In this document: positions 43,488-51,209 of the stretch, piece by piece
How positions within the stretch are numbered: the stretch's first letter is position 1
How the letters are laid out: each line of letters opens with the position of its first letter
DNA from: Rubripirellula sp.
Lineage (GTDB): Bacteria > Planctomycetota > Planctomycetia > Pirellulales > Pirellulaceae
NCBI GenBank assembly: GCA_012270065.1
Contig: JAAXJB010000032.1
Span: 87,559 to 138,767 of the forward strand
Length of the DNA: 51,209 bases
Direction of reading: 5' to 3'
Notes under the pieces: generated by a model
Databases searched by the model: none
The model's input: the letters and a program-made list of their open reading frames with translations, nothing else
What the model was told of the DNA's origin: nothing
Made by a program: the position numbers and the translations under genes

Positions 43488-46400
43488 TCATTCGTTACCA
43501 AGGCAGATCAATTCGCCTGTATTGGTGGTCAGGTAAAGGCGTCCTTCTGCAATGGCCAGGCCATCCCACGCCGGTGCCGGTACGGTTGTTTCATCGATCA
43601 CATAGCCTGTTTCTGTGGAAACAACTTTCAGGCGACCATCACGATGAACTACGTAGAGTTTTCCGTTGGATGCAAGTGCCATGGCATGAATTTCATTGTA
43701 AAGCTGGGTGCCGTACTTCGGTTCCTCCTGAACTTCATCTTCTTTGGCAAAAGGATCCTTTGTCCACATCGCATTTTTCGCAATCCGTTGATTACGGTAG
43801 GGTTTACCTCCCGACCTTGCAGTCCTCACCGCCTCCCACCCGGTGATCCACTTGCTGTTGAAGTCATCTTCTTCGGCAAGATTGAATTCGCGACGGAAAA
43901 TGTTCGTGTTGCCATCGAGTGAACTGTAGACATTCTTGTCACGGAACACGGTCAGAGGTCGGCGTTCGGCTTCACCACGGAAACGATCCTGATGCCGAGC
44001 GCCATAAGTCCAACTTCCGCGGGGAATCCAGACTTCCCCTGCTCCTGTATTCAGTTTTGCGAAGGCATTCCATTTGTCGACATCAACTTTTTTGCCATCA
44101 CCTGAAATGACCCAACGGGACATCGCGATCCCGTCCCCTTCCGCGTGCAAAATGTCAAACGGGTCGAACTCAAGTCCCGAGTTTTCATAAAAACCTTTTT
44201 GAGGGACGCTGTCGATCCGTTGCACCCAATGTCTTTCACCAGTCAGGGGATCGACAGCAAACACGAGGATGCCTCCATCGGCAAGCGGTTGGCGTCCAGC
44301 TGCAAAATAGGCGATGTCGTCCGCAATCAGAATGGCTCCGGGGACAGGCCAAGGAGATTCGACCTGTCCGTAGGTTACAATTCGCTCGTCCGAGGGTGCG
44401 GCTCGCATTCGCCAAACCAGTGCGCCATCAGTTGCACGCAGTGCATAGACCCAGCCTGTCGCAGTCCCGAACAGGCACAAGTCGCGGTAGAGGGCTGGTG
44501 GTGTATCGAGCCGGCCATTCGCAGTGAAACGCCAGACGATCTCACCACTTCCGGTATCCATGGCGATCAGTTCATGGGCGTTGGGACGCGTAACGTAAGC
44601 CATTCCACCAGCGATGGTTGGTGCGCTGAGCGGGCCTTTGATCACGGGGTTTTCTGCCCAGTCATGGAGGATCGGACCCGTGATTTCCTGATCTGCAATC
44701 ATCTCGGCCTGAAGTTGGGTCGCCCAGCGTTTTTCCAGGGATTCAGGACCGGCCTCGGCACTGCTTGCGCTCCGCCAACGGTCGTTGCGATACAGAGGCC
44801 AGTCGTCAGGCTGGGTCATCGGGGCATTGGGATCAGACTTGGCCGGACCTTTCTCCAGCGGGAATTCGAGTTCGCTGACGGGAAGATTGGCAACTGCGAC
44901 ACCGTTGACCGGTGTCACTGGCGCGGGGGCCATGGCAACGAATCCACGCAGCATTGGCCAGCAGGTGCAATGCTTCGGGGTGGTGTACACCAATCCATTG
45001 GCCGGAATCCAGCCGCTTTCACGCGAGCAGTTCGCTTTGGTGATTCGATTGGCTACCACTTCACCGGAATTCAGGTCGGTCATGTCCAGTTCGCCTGCAA
45101 AGACGTAGTTGGGGGTACACACTGGAGGAAAACAATGTGCCATCCCCGCTGGGTAGGTTTTGCGCACTTCACCTGTCTGTGGATCAAGAGCCGAAACCTC
45201 GGTGGGACTTCGTTTGAGCTTTTCCTTGTCCGATGTGTTGATCTTGCCGCCATGCAAAATCCAAAGGTCATCCTCAAGAAACATGGCACGCGCCTGGCGA
45301 GCATGATTCATTCCTGGCGGGAACTCCTTGGACCATTGTGGATCTCCTGTCGCAGCGCTGACGACATGAATTGCGTTTCCGGCATCGTGGTCATTGAGCG
45401 TGGAAACTTCAAAGACCAGTTGACCTTTGGCAAGCACTGTTCTGGTGGTGAGTGTCAACCACTCATAGTCATCGCGGCTCCAACGCAGTTTCCCGGTGCC
45501 GGCATCCAGTACCATCGCAACTGCTTTTTCACCTCGCTTGACTCTTCCGGCGATCAGTGCAACCGCGCGCCCATCCGTAACGACATTGCGTGGGTCTGCT
45601 ACTTTGACCTGCCAGAATTCCTGGCCCGTGGTCGGGTTGATGGCCCGGACTGTATTGGCATCCGTCGCGATGACGCGGTCACCAGCGTGTAACAGATTAG
45701 TGACTGATGTCATGTCACTCCACTTCGCAATGACTTCGCCTGTTGCCGCATCCAGAGTAACGGGGCTTCCCTTGAGCAACGCGAAAAGGTGCTGCGATGA
45801 TGCAATGGGGCGCGAGCCATTGGCGGGGATTTTTGGCAATGTGAATTCTGCCGGATTGTTTTCTTCACTTTTTGCCAGATCACGGTGCCAGAGACGCAAA
45901 CCATTGAAGCTGTCACGTGCCAGGATTCCGCCATAGAAATTGCGGCCGCCTGCGGTGACCATTCCCTCCACCTCCGACGTTGCTGCGGCAATCCAACGTA
46001 CTCTTTCAGGAGGTCCCACCAGTGTATCGCTGGAAACCGCGTTTCCATCGGCAGCATGTCGAGGGTGAGACCAGACATCCATCTCGATGGGCCAGCGTTT
46101 CGTAGCAACGACAAGGTCACCCTGAAAGCGGGGTGGTTGTAACGCCGCATGCGACTGCATGGATGCCGGCACCAGTTCAGGGTTGGTGACGACCAGGGCA
46201 CCGCCGGGTACCAATACCCGCAACAGTTCATTCATGGGGATGCTGTAGTCACGGATGATGATCAAGTTGACTACATTTTCCGCATAGGGCAGCCGATTCG
46301 GGTTTGGGGTGTGTTCTGCCCAAGCCAGTCCATAATGTCCCTGTTGATGAATTCTGTTTTGAGCTGCAAGGGTTTTCTCGACGCTGGTGTCAAGCACATG

Positions 46401-46640
46401 AAAGAGATAACGTCCGGTTTTGCTGAGTTCGATCGCGGTTGTGATATCGCTTCCACCCAGTTGAACAACCAGACCACCCTGCAGTCCCGAAGCGGCAACC
46501 GCGTCAGAAATATTGGCGGACGCTTCATGCGTGACTGGCTGCACAGTCGGAGGATTTACTGTGGGCTTCTTTTGCTGGGCAGTGGTGATGTACGGGGTCA
46601 GGACAACGCAGGCAGTCAGCAAAAGACGATGAACGGTCAT
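43488..46640 (-). CDS. Exported fusion of a methyltransferase-like domain and a PQQ-like beta-propeller (1050 aa)
   Basis: After a signal peptide (MTVHRLLLTACVVLTPYITTAQQ), residues about 45-165 look like a class I SAM methyltransferase fold. Blocks are GGLVVQLGGSDITTAIEL (motif I position, with GGSD in place of GxGxG), FHVLDTS (acidic end of strand 2), LPYAENVVNLIII, and LLRVLVPGGALVVTNPE (the R-x-L-x-PGG element). From residue 190 on, W-rich PQQ-like blades repeat (GLRLWHRDL, TGEVIAKWSD, TGQEFWQVKV, TGKLRWSRDDY, TGDPQWSKEF, SGEIVWRF, DGALVWRM). A cysteine cluster (HCFPPVC, NCSRESG, HCTCW) interrupts the blades, then a second propeller section with LYRNDRWRSASS. SAM is not known in the periplasm, so the first domain may bind something else. 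Function unknown. Confidence 0.88.
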   Translation of the reverse strand: MTVHRLLLTACVVLTPYITTAQQKKPTVNPPTVQPVTHEASANISDAVAASGLQGGLVVQLGGSDITTAIELSKTGRYLFHVLDTSVEKTLAAQNRIHQQGHYGLAWAEHTPNPNRLPYAENVVNLIIIRDYSIPMNELLRVLVPGGALVVTNPELVPASMQSHAALQPPRFQGDLVVATKRWPIEMDVWSHPRHAADGNAVSSDTLVGPPERVRWIAAATSEVEGMVTAGGRNFYGGILARDSFNGLRLWHRDLAKSEENNPAEFTLPKIPANGSRPIASSQHLFALLKGSPVTLDAATGEVIAKWSDMTSVTNLLHAGDRVIATDANTVRAINPTTGQEFWQVKVADPRNVVTDGRAVALIAGRVKRGEKAVAMVLDAGTGKLRWSRDDYEWLTLTTRTVLAKGQLVFEVSTLNDHDAGNAIHVVSAATGDPQWSKEFPPGMNHARQARAMFLEDDLWILHGGKINTSDKEKLKRSPTEVSALDPQTGEVRKTYPAGMAHCFPPVCTPNYVFAGELDMTDLNSGEVVANRITKANCSRESGWIPANGLVYTTPKHCTCWPMLRGFVAMAPAPVTPVNGVAVANLPVSELEFPLEKGPAKSDPNAPMTQPDDWPLYRNDRWRSASSAEAGPESLEKRWATQLQAEMIADQEITGPILHDWAENPVIKGPLSAPTIAGGMAYVTRPNAHELIAMDTGSGEIVWRFTANGRLDTPPALYRDLCLFGTATGWVYALRATDGALVWRMRAAPSDERIVTYGQVESPWPVPGAILIADDIAYFAAGRQPLADGGILVFAVDPLTGERHWVQRIDSVPQKGFYENSGLEFDPFDILHAEGDGIAMSRWVISGDGKKVDVDKWNAFAKLNTGAGEVWIPRGSWTYGARHQDRFRGEAERRPLTVFRDKNVYSSLDGNTNIFRREFNLAEEDDFNSKWITGWEAVRTARSGGKPYRNQRIAKNAMWTKDPFAKEDEVQEEPKYGTQLYNEIHAMALASNGKLYVVHRDGRLKVVSTETGYVIDETTVPAPAWDGLAIAEGRLYLTTNTGELICLGNE

Positions 46641-46865
46641 TTCGGATGGACTCCGTCGGTGATGCGGGTATCAATGAACCCTCCCAGTGTACCCGGATGC
46701 GACTCGTTCCAACGCCAGAGCACGTTTTGAGTCGGGCAAAATGTGCTGGAACACTGAAATTTGGGAACGCCAGATATGTTGTGGGAGGTGCTGTCTGTTC
46801 GTGATGTTATACTGGAACCGAAGGATCGTCGTCCCACCTGCTGCCCGTTTCCCACCGTTTTAGAT

Positions 46866-49601
46866 ATGCCAAGATCCAAAATGCGTTTTGGTCTCCTCTT
46901 CAGCATTTTCATGCTGTTGTTGGTCAACCACGTTTTCGTTTCACCTTGGGTTCTTGGTGAAGATGGCGGCACGAGTGAATCGTCGGTGGAAAGTCACAGT
47001 CTTTCCTTTGATGAAATCAAAGCGTCTGGTGCCAAACGTTCTCGTTACGCCTCTGGTGGCTTCAAGCCGTTGACGGGTGAGACACCCAAGCCGGATCTGC
47101 ATCAGTTCAAGCAGGCTGTGTTGCCGAATCTCAGGCGTTTCTGCATGGACTGCCATGATGCAGATGTTCAGGAAGGGAACTTGCGAATAGACACTCTGAA
47201 TCCTGACTTGCAAACGGGAGACGACATCAGTTGGTGGCTGGAGGTGCTTGCTGTATTGACCAATGGTGAAATGCCGCCGCCTGACGCAGAGGAATTGCCG
47301 GATGCCGATCGCGCCAGACTTGTTCAATGGTTATCGTCTGAAATTCAAGTCGCTTCTGTCGTTCGCCGATCCAAACGGGCGTCCTCGTCATTTCGCAGGA
47401 TGACGAAGTACGAGTACAACCATGCGTTGCAGGATTTGCTCGGATTGCCATGGGATTTTGCCAAGGACCTGCCTCCGGAAGCTGTTTCAGATGACGGTTT
47501 CCAGAACAGTTCGGATTTGCTGCATATGACTGGCATGCAATTGGACACGTATCGCGCAAGTGCGCGACGCGCTTTGCAGCGAGCCATGCCCTCAGGTGAC
47601 AGGCCTGAACCCTTGCACTGGTCTGTGTCAATGAAGCAGGCTTCCATGATCGAGTGGCCGAAACATGCAGAACAGATCAAAAAAGCGGAAGAAAAATTTG
47701 CCGATGACCCCAGTAAACTGAAGGTGGAACTGGAGCGTTTGAAAAAAAGCTTCCGTCAACCGCATGGTGGAACGTACTTCCGTGATCAGAGAAGTGGTCA
47801 CACCATTCGTTCAAGCTGGGCCTATTACGGAGCGAAGTACGCGCATTCGCCGGTGGAAAAACTGGAAGCTTTCCCAGCCAACTCTGATCATGATGCCGTG
47901 ATTCCAAGGGGCCAGGGGCTGATTGTAGAATTGGGTGATCAAATTCCTGATCATGGCATGATGCGTGTGAGGGCGCGGGCATCTCGCGGGCCTGACGCCG
48001 GGGAGGCGATCCCGAGTCTGCAGCTTCAGTTCGGCTGGAGAGCAAGTAACGAAGGGCGTGCCCTGCTTCGGGTGAGTGCTGAGGACGTTGAAGTCACAGC
48101 TGACCCGGATCAGCCTGCGATCTATGAATGGACTGTACCGCTTGGCGAAATCTACCCACGCAACTCGGTTCGAAATGTGACCAAAATGGGTGCGATGCCC
48201 AATCCTTCGGAATACATCCGGTTTTATAACAATTCCGTTTCGCAGGGCGATATCCAGATTGACCACGTTCAGGTCTCAACTCCCGTTTACGATACATGGC
48301 CACCAAAATCCTGCACGGACATCCTGCTTGAACGTGATCCAGAAGAAGATGAACGGGACCACGTCAGGAAGGTTCTGGCCACTTTCATGCAAAGGGCATG
48401 GAGACGTCAGATTTCGGCGGATGAAATTGATCTGAAAATTGACTTTTTCAAGACGATACGCCCCGAATGCGAAACGTTTGAGGAGGCTGTTGTTGAAGTT
48501 CTCGCCTCGGTTTTGTCGTCACCGAATTTCCTGTATTTACGACGAGCGGGACTTGGCGGAGCGGCGAGTCAGGATGAGCGGGTGGGGCATCTGACAGACA
48601 TTGATCTGGCAACCCGTTTATCGATGTTCCTGTGGTGCAGTGTTCCTGACGAAGAATTGTTGAGTCTCGCGATCAATCAGAAACTCGGAACGCCCGAAGT
48701 CCTTGAACAGCAAGTCGTTCGTATGTTGAGCGATCGTCGAGCAGATCGATTCGCCAGACAGTTCGTGATGCAATGGTTGGGCATGCAGACATTGGAGTAT
48801 CTGGACATTGATCGAAAGACCAGACCTCAATTCACTCCCGCGTTAAAAGAAGCAATGATGCATGAACCGGTGGCCTTCTTCAGTGAGGTTCTGGGCGGAA
48901 ACCGGAGTGTGCTCGATTTCATTCACTCCGACTTTGCGATGCTCAACGAGGTCCTTGCGCGGCACTATGGGATTCATGGGATCACGGGAAATCGGTTTCA
49001 ACGGGTTTCGCTCAACTTGGAACAGCGTCGTGGTGGTGTTTTGACTCAAGCCGGTCCCTTGACGATGAACTCAGCTGGCAATGATTCACATCCCCTGAAA
49101 CGGGGAATCTGGTTGTTGGAGAACCTTCTAAACGATCCACCGCCACCACCGCCACCAGCCGTTCCGGAGATTGATTTGGCGGATCCGGAAATTGCCAAGT
49201 TGACTTTGAAGGAGCAGCTTGCAAATCACAGGAATCAGGCCGCATGCATGTCTTGCCATGCAAAAATTGATCCTTGGGGGATCGCCTTCGAAAATTTTGA
49301 TGCATTGGGACGCTGGAGAAATCAGATTGAGGGGCAGCCGGTCGATGCGACCAGTCGGCTTTTCAATGACCAGCAATTGGATGGAATGGATGGGTTGAAA
49401 AAATTCATTTTGGCGAATCGTCAGGATCAGTTTGTGCGTGCCCTGACCTACAAACTGTCTGCTTATGCTGTTGGCAGACCTTTGACCTTTGCCGACCATG
49501 CTTCCGTGGACCGGATTGTCGCCGGCGTGCGGCAGCGCAATGATGGACTCGCAGACTTGATCCGATTGATCGTGACGAGTGATCTGTTTCGCGAACCTTG
49601 A
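46866..49601 (+). CDS. Exported planctomycete cytochrome (PSCyt1-PSD3-PSD5-PSD4-PSCyt3-PSD2)
   Basis: A 911-aa DUF1592-type protein. The signal sequence (MRFGLLFSIFMLLLVNHVFV) starts at residue 6, so ATG 46866 or ATG 46881 could be used. PSCyt1 has CMDCH (93-97) and NGEMPPPDAEELPD. PSD3 shows FRRMTKYEYNHALQDLLGLP. A middle region contains a beta-rich domain. PSD5 is contiguous here (FMQRAWRRQISADEIDL to SPNFLYL), then PSD4 (ATRLSMFLWCSVPDEELL, ARHYGIHGITG), PSCyt3 with a run of seven prolines in DPPPPPPPAVPEI and CMSCH (794-798) in KIDPWGIAFENFDALGRWR, and PSD2. Its DUF1552 partner starts 179 bp downstream. It diverges from the methyltransferase-propeller fusion. Confidence 0.95.
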   Translation: MPRSKMRFGLLFSIFMLLLVNHVFVSPWVLGEDGGTSESSVESHSLSFDEIKASGAKRSRYASGGFKPLTGETPKPDLHQFKQAVLPNLRRFCMDCHDADVQEGNLRIDTLNPDLQTGDDISWWLEVLAVLTNGEMPPPDAEELPDADRARLVQWLSSEIQVASVVRRSKRASSSFRRMTKYEYNHALQDLLGLPWDFAKDLPPEAVSDDGFQNSSDLLHMTGMQLDTYRASARRALQRAMPSGDRPEPLHWSVSMKQASMIEWPKHAEQIKKAEEKFADDPSKLKVELERLKKSFRQPHGGTYFRDQRSGHTIRSSWAYYGAKYAHSPVEKLEAFPANSDHDAVIPRGQGLIVELGDQIPDHGMMRVRARASRGPDAGEAIPSLQLQFGWRASNEGRALLRVSAEDVEVTADPDQPAIYEWTVPLGEIYPRNSVRNVTKMGAMPNPSEYIRFYNNSVSQGDIQIDHVQVSTPVYDTWPPKSCTDILLERDPEEDERDHVRKVLATFMQRAWRRQISADEIDLKIDFFKTIRPECETFEEAVVEVLASVLSSPNFLYLRRAGLGGAASQDERVGHLTDIDLATRLSMFLWCSVPDEELLSLAINQKLGTPEVLEQQVVRMLSDRRADRFARQFVMQWLGMQTLEYLDIDRKTRPQFTPALKEAMMHEPVAFFSEVLGGNRSVLDFIHSDFAMLNEVLARHYGIHGITGNRFQRVSLNLEQRRGGVLTQAGPLTMNSAGNDSHPLKRGIWLLENLLNDPPPPPPPAVPEIDLADPEIAKLTLKEQLANHRNQAACMSCHAKIDPWGIAFENFDALGRWRNQIEGQPVDATSRLFNDQQLDGMDGLKKFILANRQDQFVRALTYKLSAYAVGRPLTFADHASVDRIVAGVRQRNDGLADLIRLIVTSDLFREP

Positions 49602-49780
49602 CTGTTGTCTGGATTGGAATGTTCCGAATGAATGAAACAATCATGTTCTACACGAGCCTGTTGAAATTCGCTGAGGCGTTACGAGCACTTGATTCTGACG
49701 CAGGGCTCATGTTGTTTTTTTGCTGTATTGACTGAAGTATTTAGTACCCATCAAAAGGGCAGGTTGTCATCGCTACTCAA

Positions 49781-51163
49781 TTGAACACTCTGGATCGTCG
49801 GCGTTTCCTTCGTGGTGCCGGTATGGCGCTCTCCTTGCCATTGCTCGCTTCGACGGGGGTTGCTGCTGAGCGGACCGGAAATCCGCGTCGTCTCGGATGT
49901 TTCTATTTTCCAGATGGCGTGCCCATGCCGCTGAAGGAAGATCCGGCGTATCAGGATTGGTCCTGGTTCCCACACGGCAACGGCAGGGAGTTCGAGTTTA
50001 CGAAGTGCTTCGAATATCTCGCCCCGTTGCGAAAACAGATGACCGTCTTGTCAGGCTTCTCACACCCACATGGCCGAATCGTACACGGTCACAATAACGC
50101 AGATCAGTTTTTGACTGCAGCGGCTACCGGTGGCGGTGATATGGATTACCGGAATACCATTTCACTGGATCAGGAATATGCGTCCCGGATTGGCAGCCAG
50201 ACCCGGTTTGCTTCGTTGGTGATGTCAACCGATGGTGGCACGGGAACGGCGCGCGGTGCACATACATTGTCTTTCGACCGCAATGGACGGGCGATTCCGG
50301 CGGAACATCGTCCCAAACGTATCTTTGACATGCTTTTTGTCAAAAGTGACGGTGATGCAGCGAAGCGTCTGGCTTTCAGCAAGAGCGCGCTGGATCAGAT
50401 GATGGCTGATGCACGCGCTTTGCGGGCAACCCTGTCAGTTGATGATAAACGACGTCTGGATGAATACCTGGATTCCGTGCGTCAGACCGAGATCAAGGTC
50501 GAAAAGGCAAAGCGTTGGATCAATACGCCACTCCCGACTGTTGAGGTAGACCATCTGAATCTGGATGTTACGCCGAATGATCCGCGTTTGTATCTTCAAA
50601 CAATGTTTGAATTGATCTTTCTTGCCTACAAAACAGATTCCACTCGCGTTGCGACCTATCAGATTGGGCGGGAAAATGGCGTTGGTCAGAGTGATTATCT
50701 GGCCCGTGCTGTTGGCTTCAATCTTTCGCATGCATTGTCCCATGACACCAAAAAAGAAAATGGGTGGAAGAATTTCGGTATCTACTGTCAATTCCTGAAC
50801 GAAGAATTTGGCCGCTTTGCAAGTAAGTTGCGTGATACGCCAGAGCCGGCGGGCGATGGCAGCATGCTGGACAATACGTTGCTACTGTATGGTTCGGCGT
50901 CCAGCGCTTTTCATCTATCACGCAATTACCCTCTGGTGCTCGCTGGTGGAAAGAACATGGGGTTCAAGCACGGACAATACATCAATCATGCGGGCGGGAG
51001 TCCGCAGGGTGGCCATTGGACTGGGGGGCAGGAGCCATGGCAGAAAGAAATTACACGTGAAGATCTGCCGCTCTCGAATGTGTTTGTCACCATGTTGCAG
51101 CAACTTGGCGTAGAAACCGATCGTTTTGCCGATAGCACCGGAACCATCAGTGCATTGATCTGA
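49781..51163 (+). CDS. Tat-exported DUF1552 protein
   Basis: A 460-aa protein with the twin-arginine signal LDRRRFLRGAGMALSLPLLAS. Family blocks are RRLGCFYFPDGVPMPL, MTVLSGFSHPHGRIVHGHNNADQFLT, TISLDQEYASRIGSQTRFASLVMSTDGG, LDEYLDSVRQTEIKVEKAKRW, LIFLAYKTDSTRVATYQIG, DNTLLLYGSASSAFHLSRNYPLVLAGG and DLPLSNVFVTMLQQLGVETDRFADSTG. I place the start at TTG 49781; the only good Shine-Dalgarno (AAAAGGGCAGG, 49753-49763) lies 17 nt upstream of it and 5 nt before an in-frame ATC at 49769. The partner PSD gene is directly upstream. The window ends 46 bp after the stop. Confidence 0.94.
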   Translation: MNTLDRRRFLRGAGMALSLPLLASTGVAAERTGNPRRLGCFYFPDGVPMPLKEDPAYQDWSWFPHGNGREFEFTKCFEYLAPLRKQMTVLSGFSHPHGRIVHGHNNADQFLTAAATGGGDMDYRNTISLDQEYASRIGSQTRFASLVMSTDGGTGTARGAHTLSFDRNGRAIPAEHRPKRIFDMLFVKSDGDAAKRLAFSKSALDQMMADARALRATLSVDDKRRLDEYLDSVRQTEIKVEKAKRWINTPLPTVEVDHLNLDVTPNDPRLYLQTMFELIFLAYKTDSTRVATYQIGRENGVGQSDYLARAVGFNLSHALSHDTKKENGWKNFGIYCQFLNEEFGRFASKLRDTPEPAGDGSMLDNTLLLYGSASSAFHLSRNYPLVLAGGKNMGFKHGQYINHAGGSPQGGHWTGGQEPWQKEITREDLPLSNVFVTMLQQLGVETDRFADSTGTISALI

Positions 51164-51209
51164 TCATTTGCTGAGCACGGTAGTTTGGGGAGTGCGGCTG
51201 GCCGCAGAG

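Noticed and set aside
44145-45692. 515-codon forward frame opposite the methyltransferase-propeller gene
   Set aside because: Antisense shadow; the reverse-strand protein has clear propeller blades and a signal peptide.

Overview
The window looks like chromosomal DNA from a planctomycete (Planctomycetota, Rhodopirellula/Gimesia/Rubinisphaera type). The basis is protein content, since no rRNA is present. There are five large exported proteins built from the 'Planctomycete-specific' cytochrome and PSD domains (PSCyt1-3, PSD1-5, i.e. DUF1549, 1553, 1585, 1587, 1588, 1592, 1595). With them come six Tat-exported partners (three DUF1501, three DUF1552), a DUF1559 pseudopilin-like protein, an S1 sulfatase, DUF1080, ThuA and several beta-propeller proteins. 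Genes are long, mostly with exported N-termini and often without a clear Shine-Dalgarno site. I see no phage, insertion sequence or CRISPR array.

Layout. 1-9.7 kb: mixed housekeeping and envelope genes (secreted protein of unknown function, rhomboid protease, sulfatase, acyltransferase 3, Tat-exported TIM-barrel isomerase, small unknown protein, FMN split-barrel protein, DCC thiol protein). 9.8-15.7 kb: exported carbohydrate/propeller genes (ThuA, FG-GAP propeller followed by PQQ-like propeller, DUF1080, small lipoprotein). 15.8-27.1 kb: a divergent locus. Leftward run DUF1501 - DUF1552 - PSD protein with PA14; rightward run PSCyt1/PSCyt2/PSD1 protein - DUF1501. 27.2-29.3 kb: small conserved protein and a TlpA-like lipoprotein with a helical-repeat tail. 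29.7-35.2 kb: leftward PSD protein of 1363 aa followed by DUF1552. 35.5 kb: tRNA-Arg(CCG). 35.9-37.4 kb: DUF1559 protein overlapping a small lipoprotein. 37.5-41.3 kb: leftward divergent 809-aa cytochrome-like protein followed by DUF1501. 41.7-41.9 kb: compound tandem-repeat tract. 42-46.6 kb: membrane protein, DUF2071, and a giant exported methyltransferase-like/PQQ-propeller fusion. 46.9-51.2 kb: PSD protein followed by DUF1552.

How the genes may work together. Each large PSD protein carries two CxxCH haem-attachment motifs and a signal sequence or membrane anchor. Each is encoded next to one or two proteins with a twin-arginine signal. The repeated unit is therefore a two-part exported module, a putative c-type cytochrome plus a Tat substrate, present five times in about 35 kb. 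Its biochemical role is unknown to me. The surrounding sulfatase, ThuA, DUF1080, PA14 and sugar-isomerase-like genes suggest polysaccharide processing in the periplasm, and the TlpA-like lipoprotein could supply reductant for cytochrome maturation; both are inferences. A second theme is short tandem duplications in intergenic DNA, several placed just after stop codons in convergent gaps.
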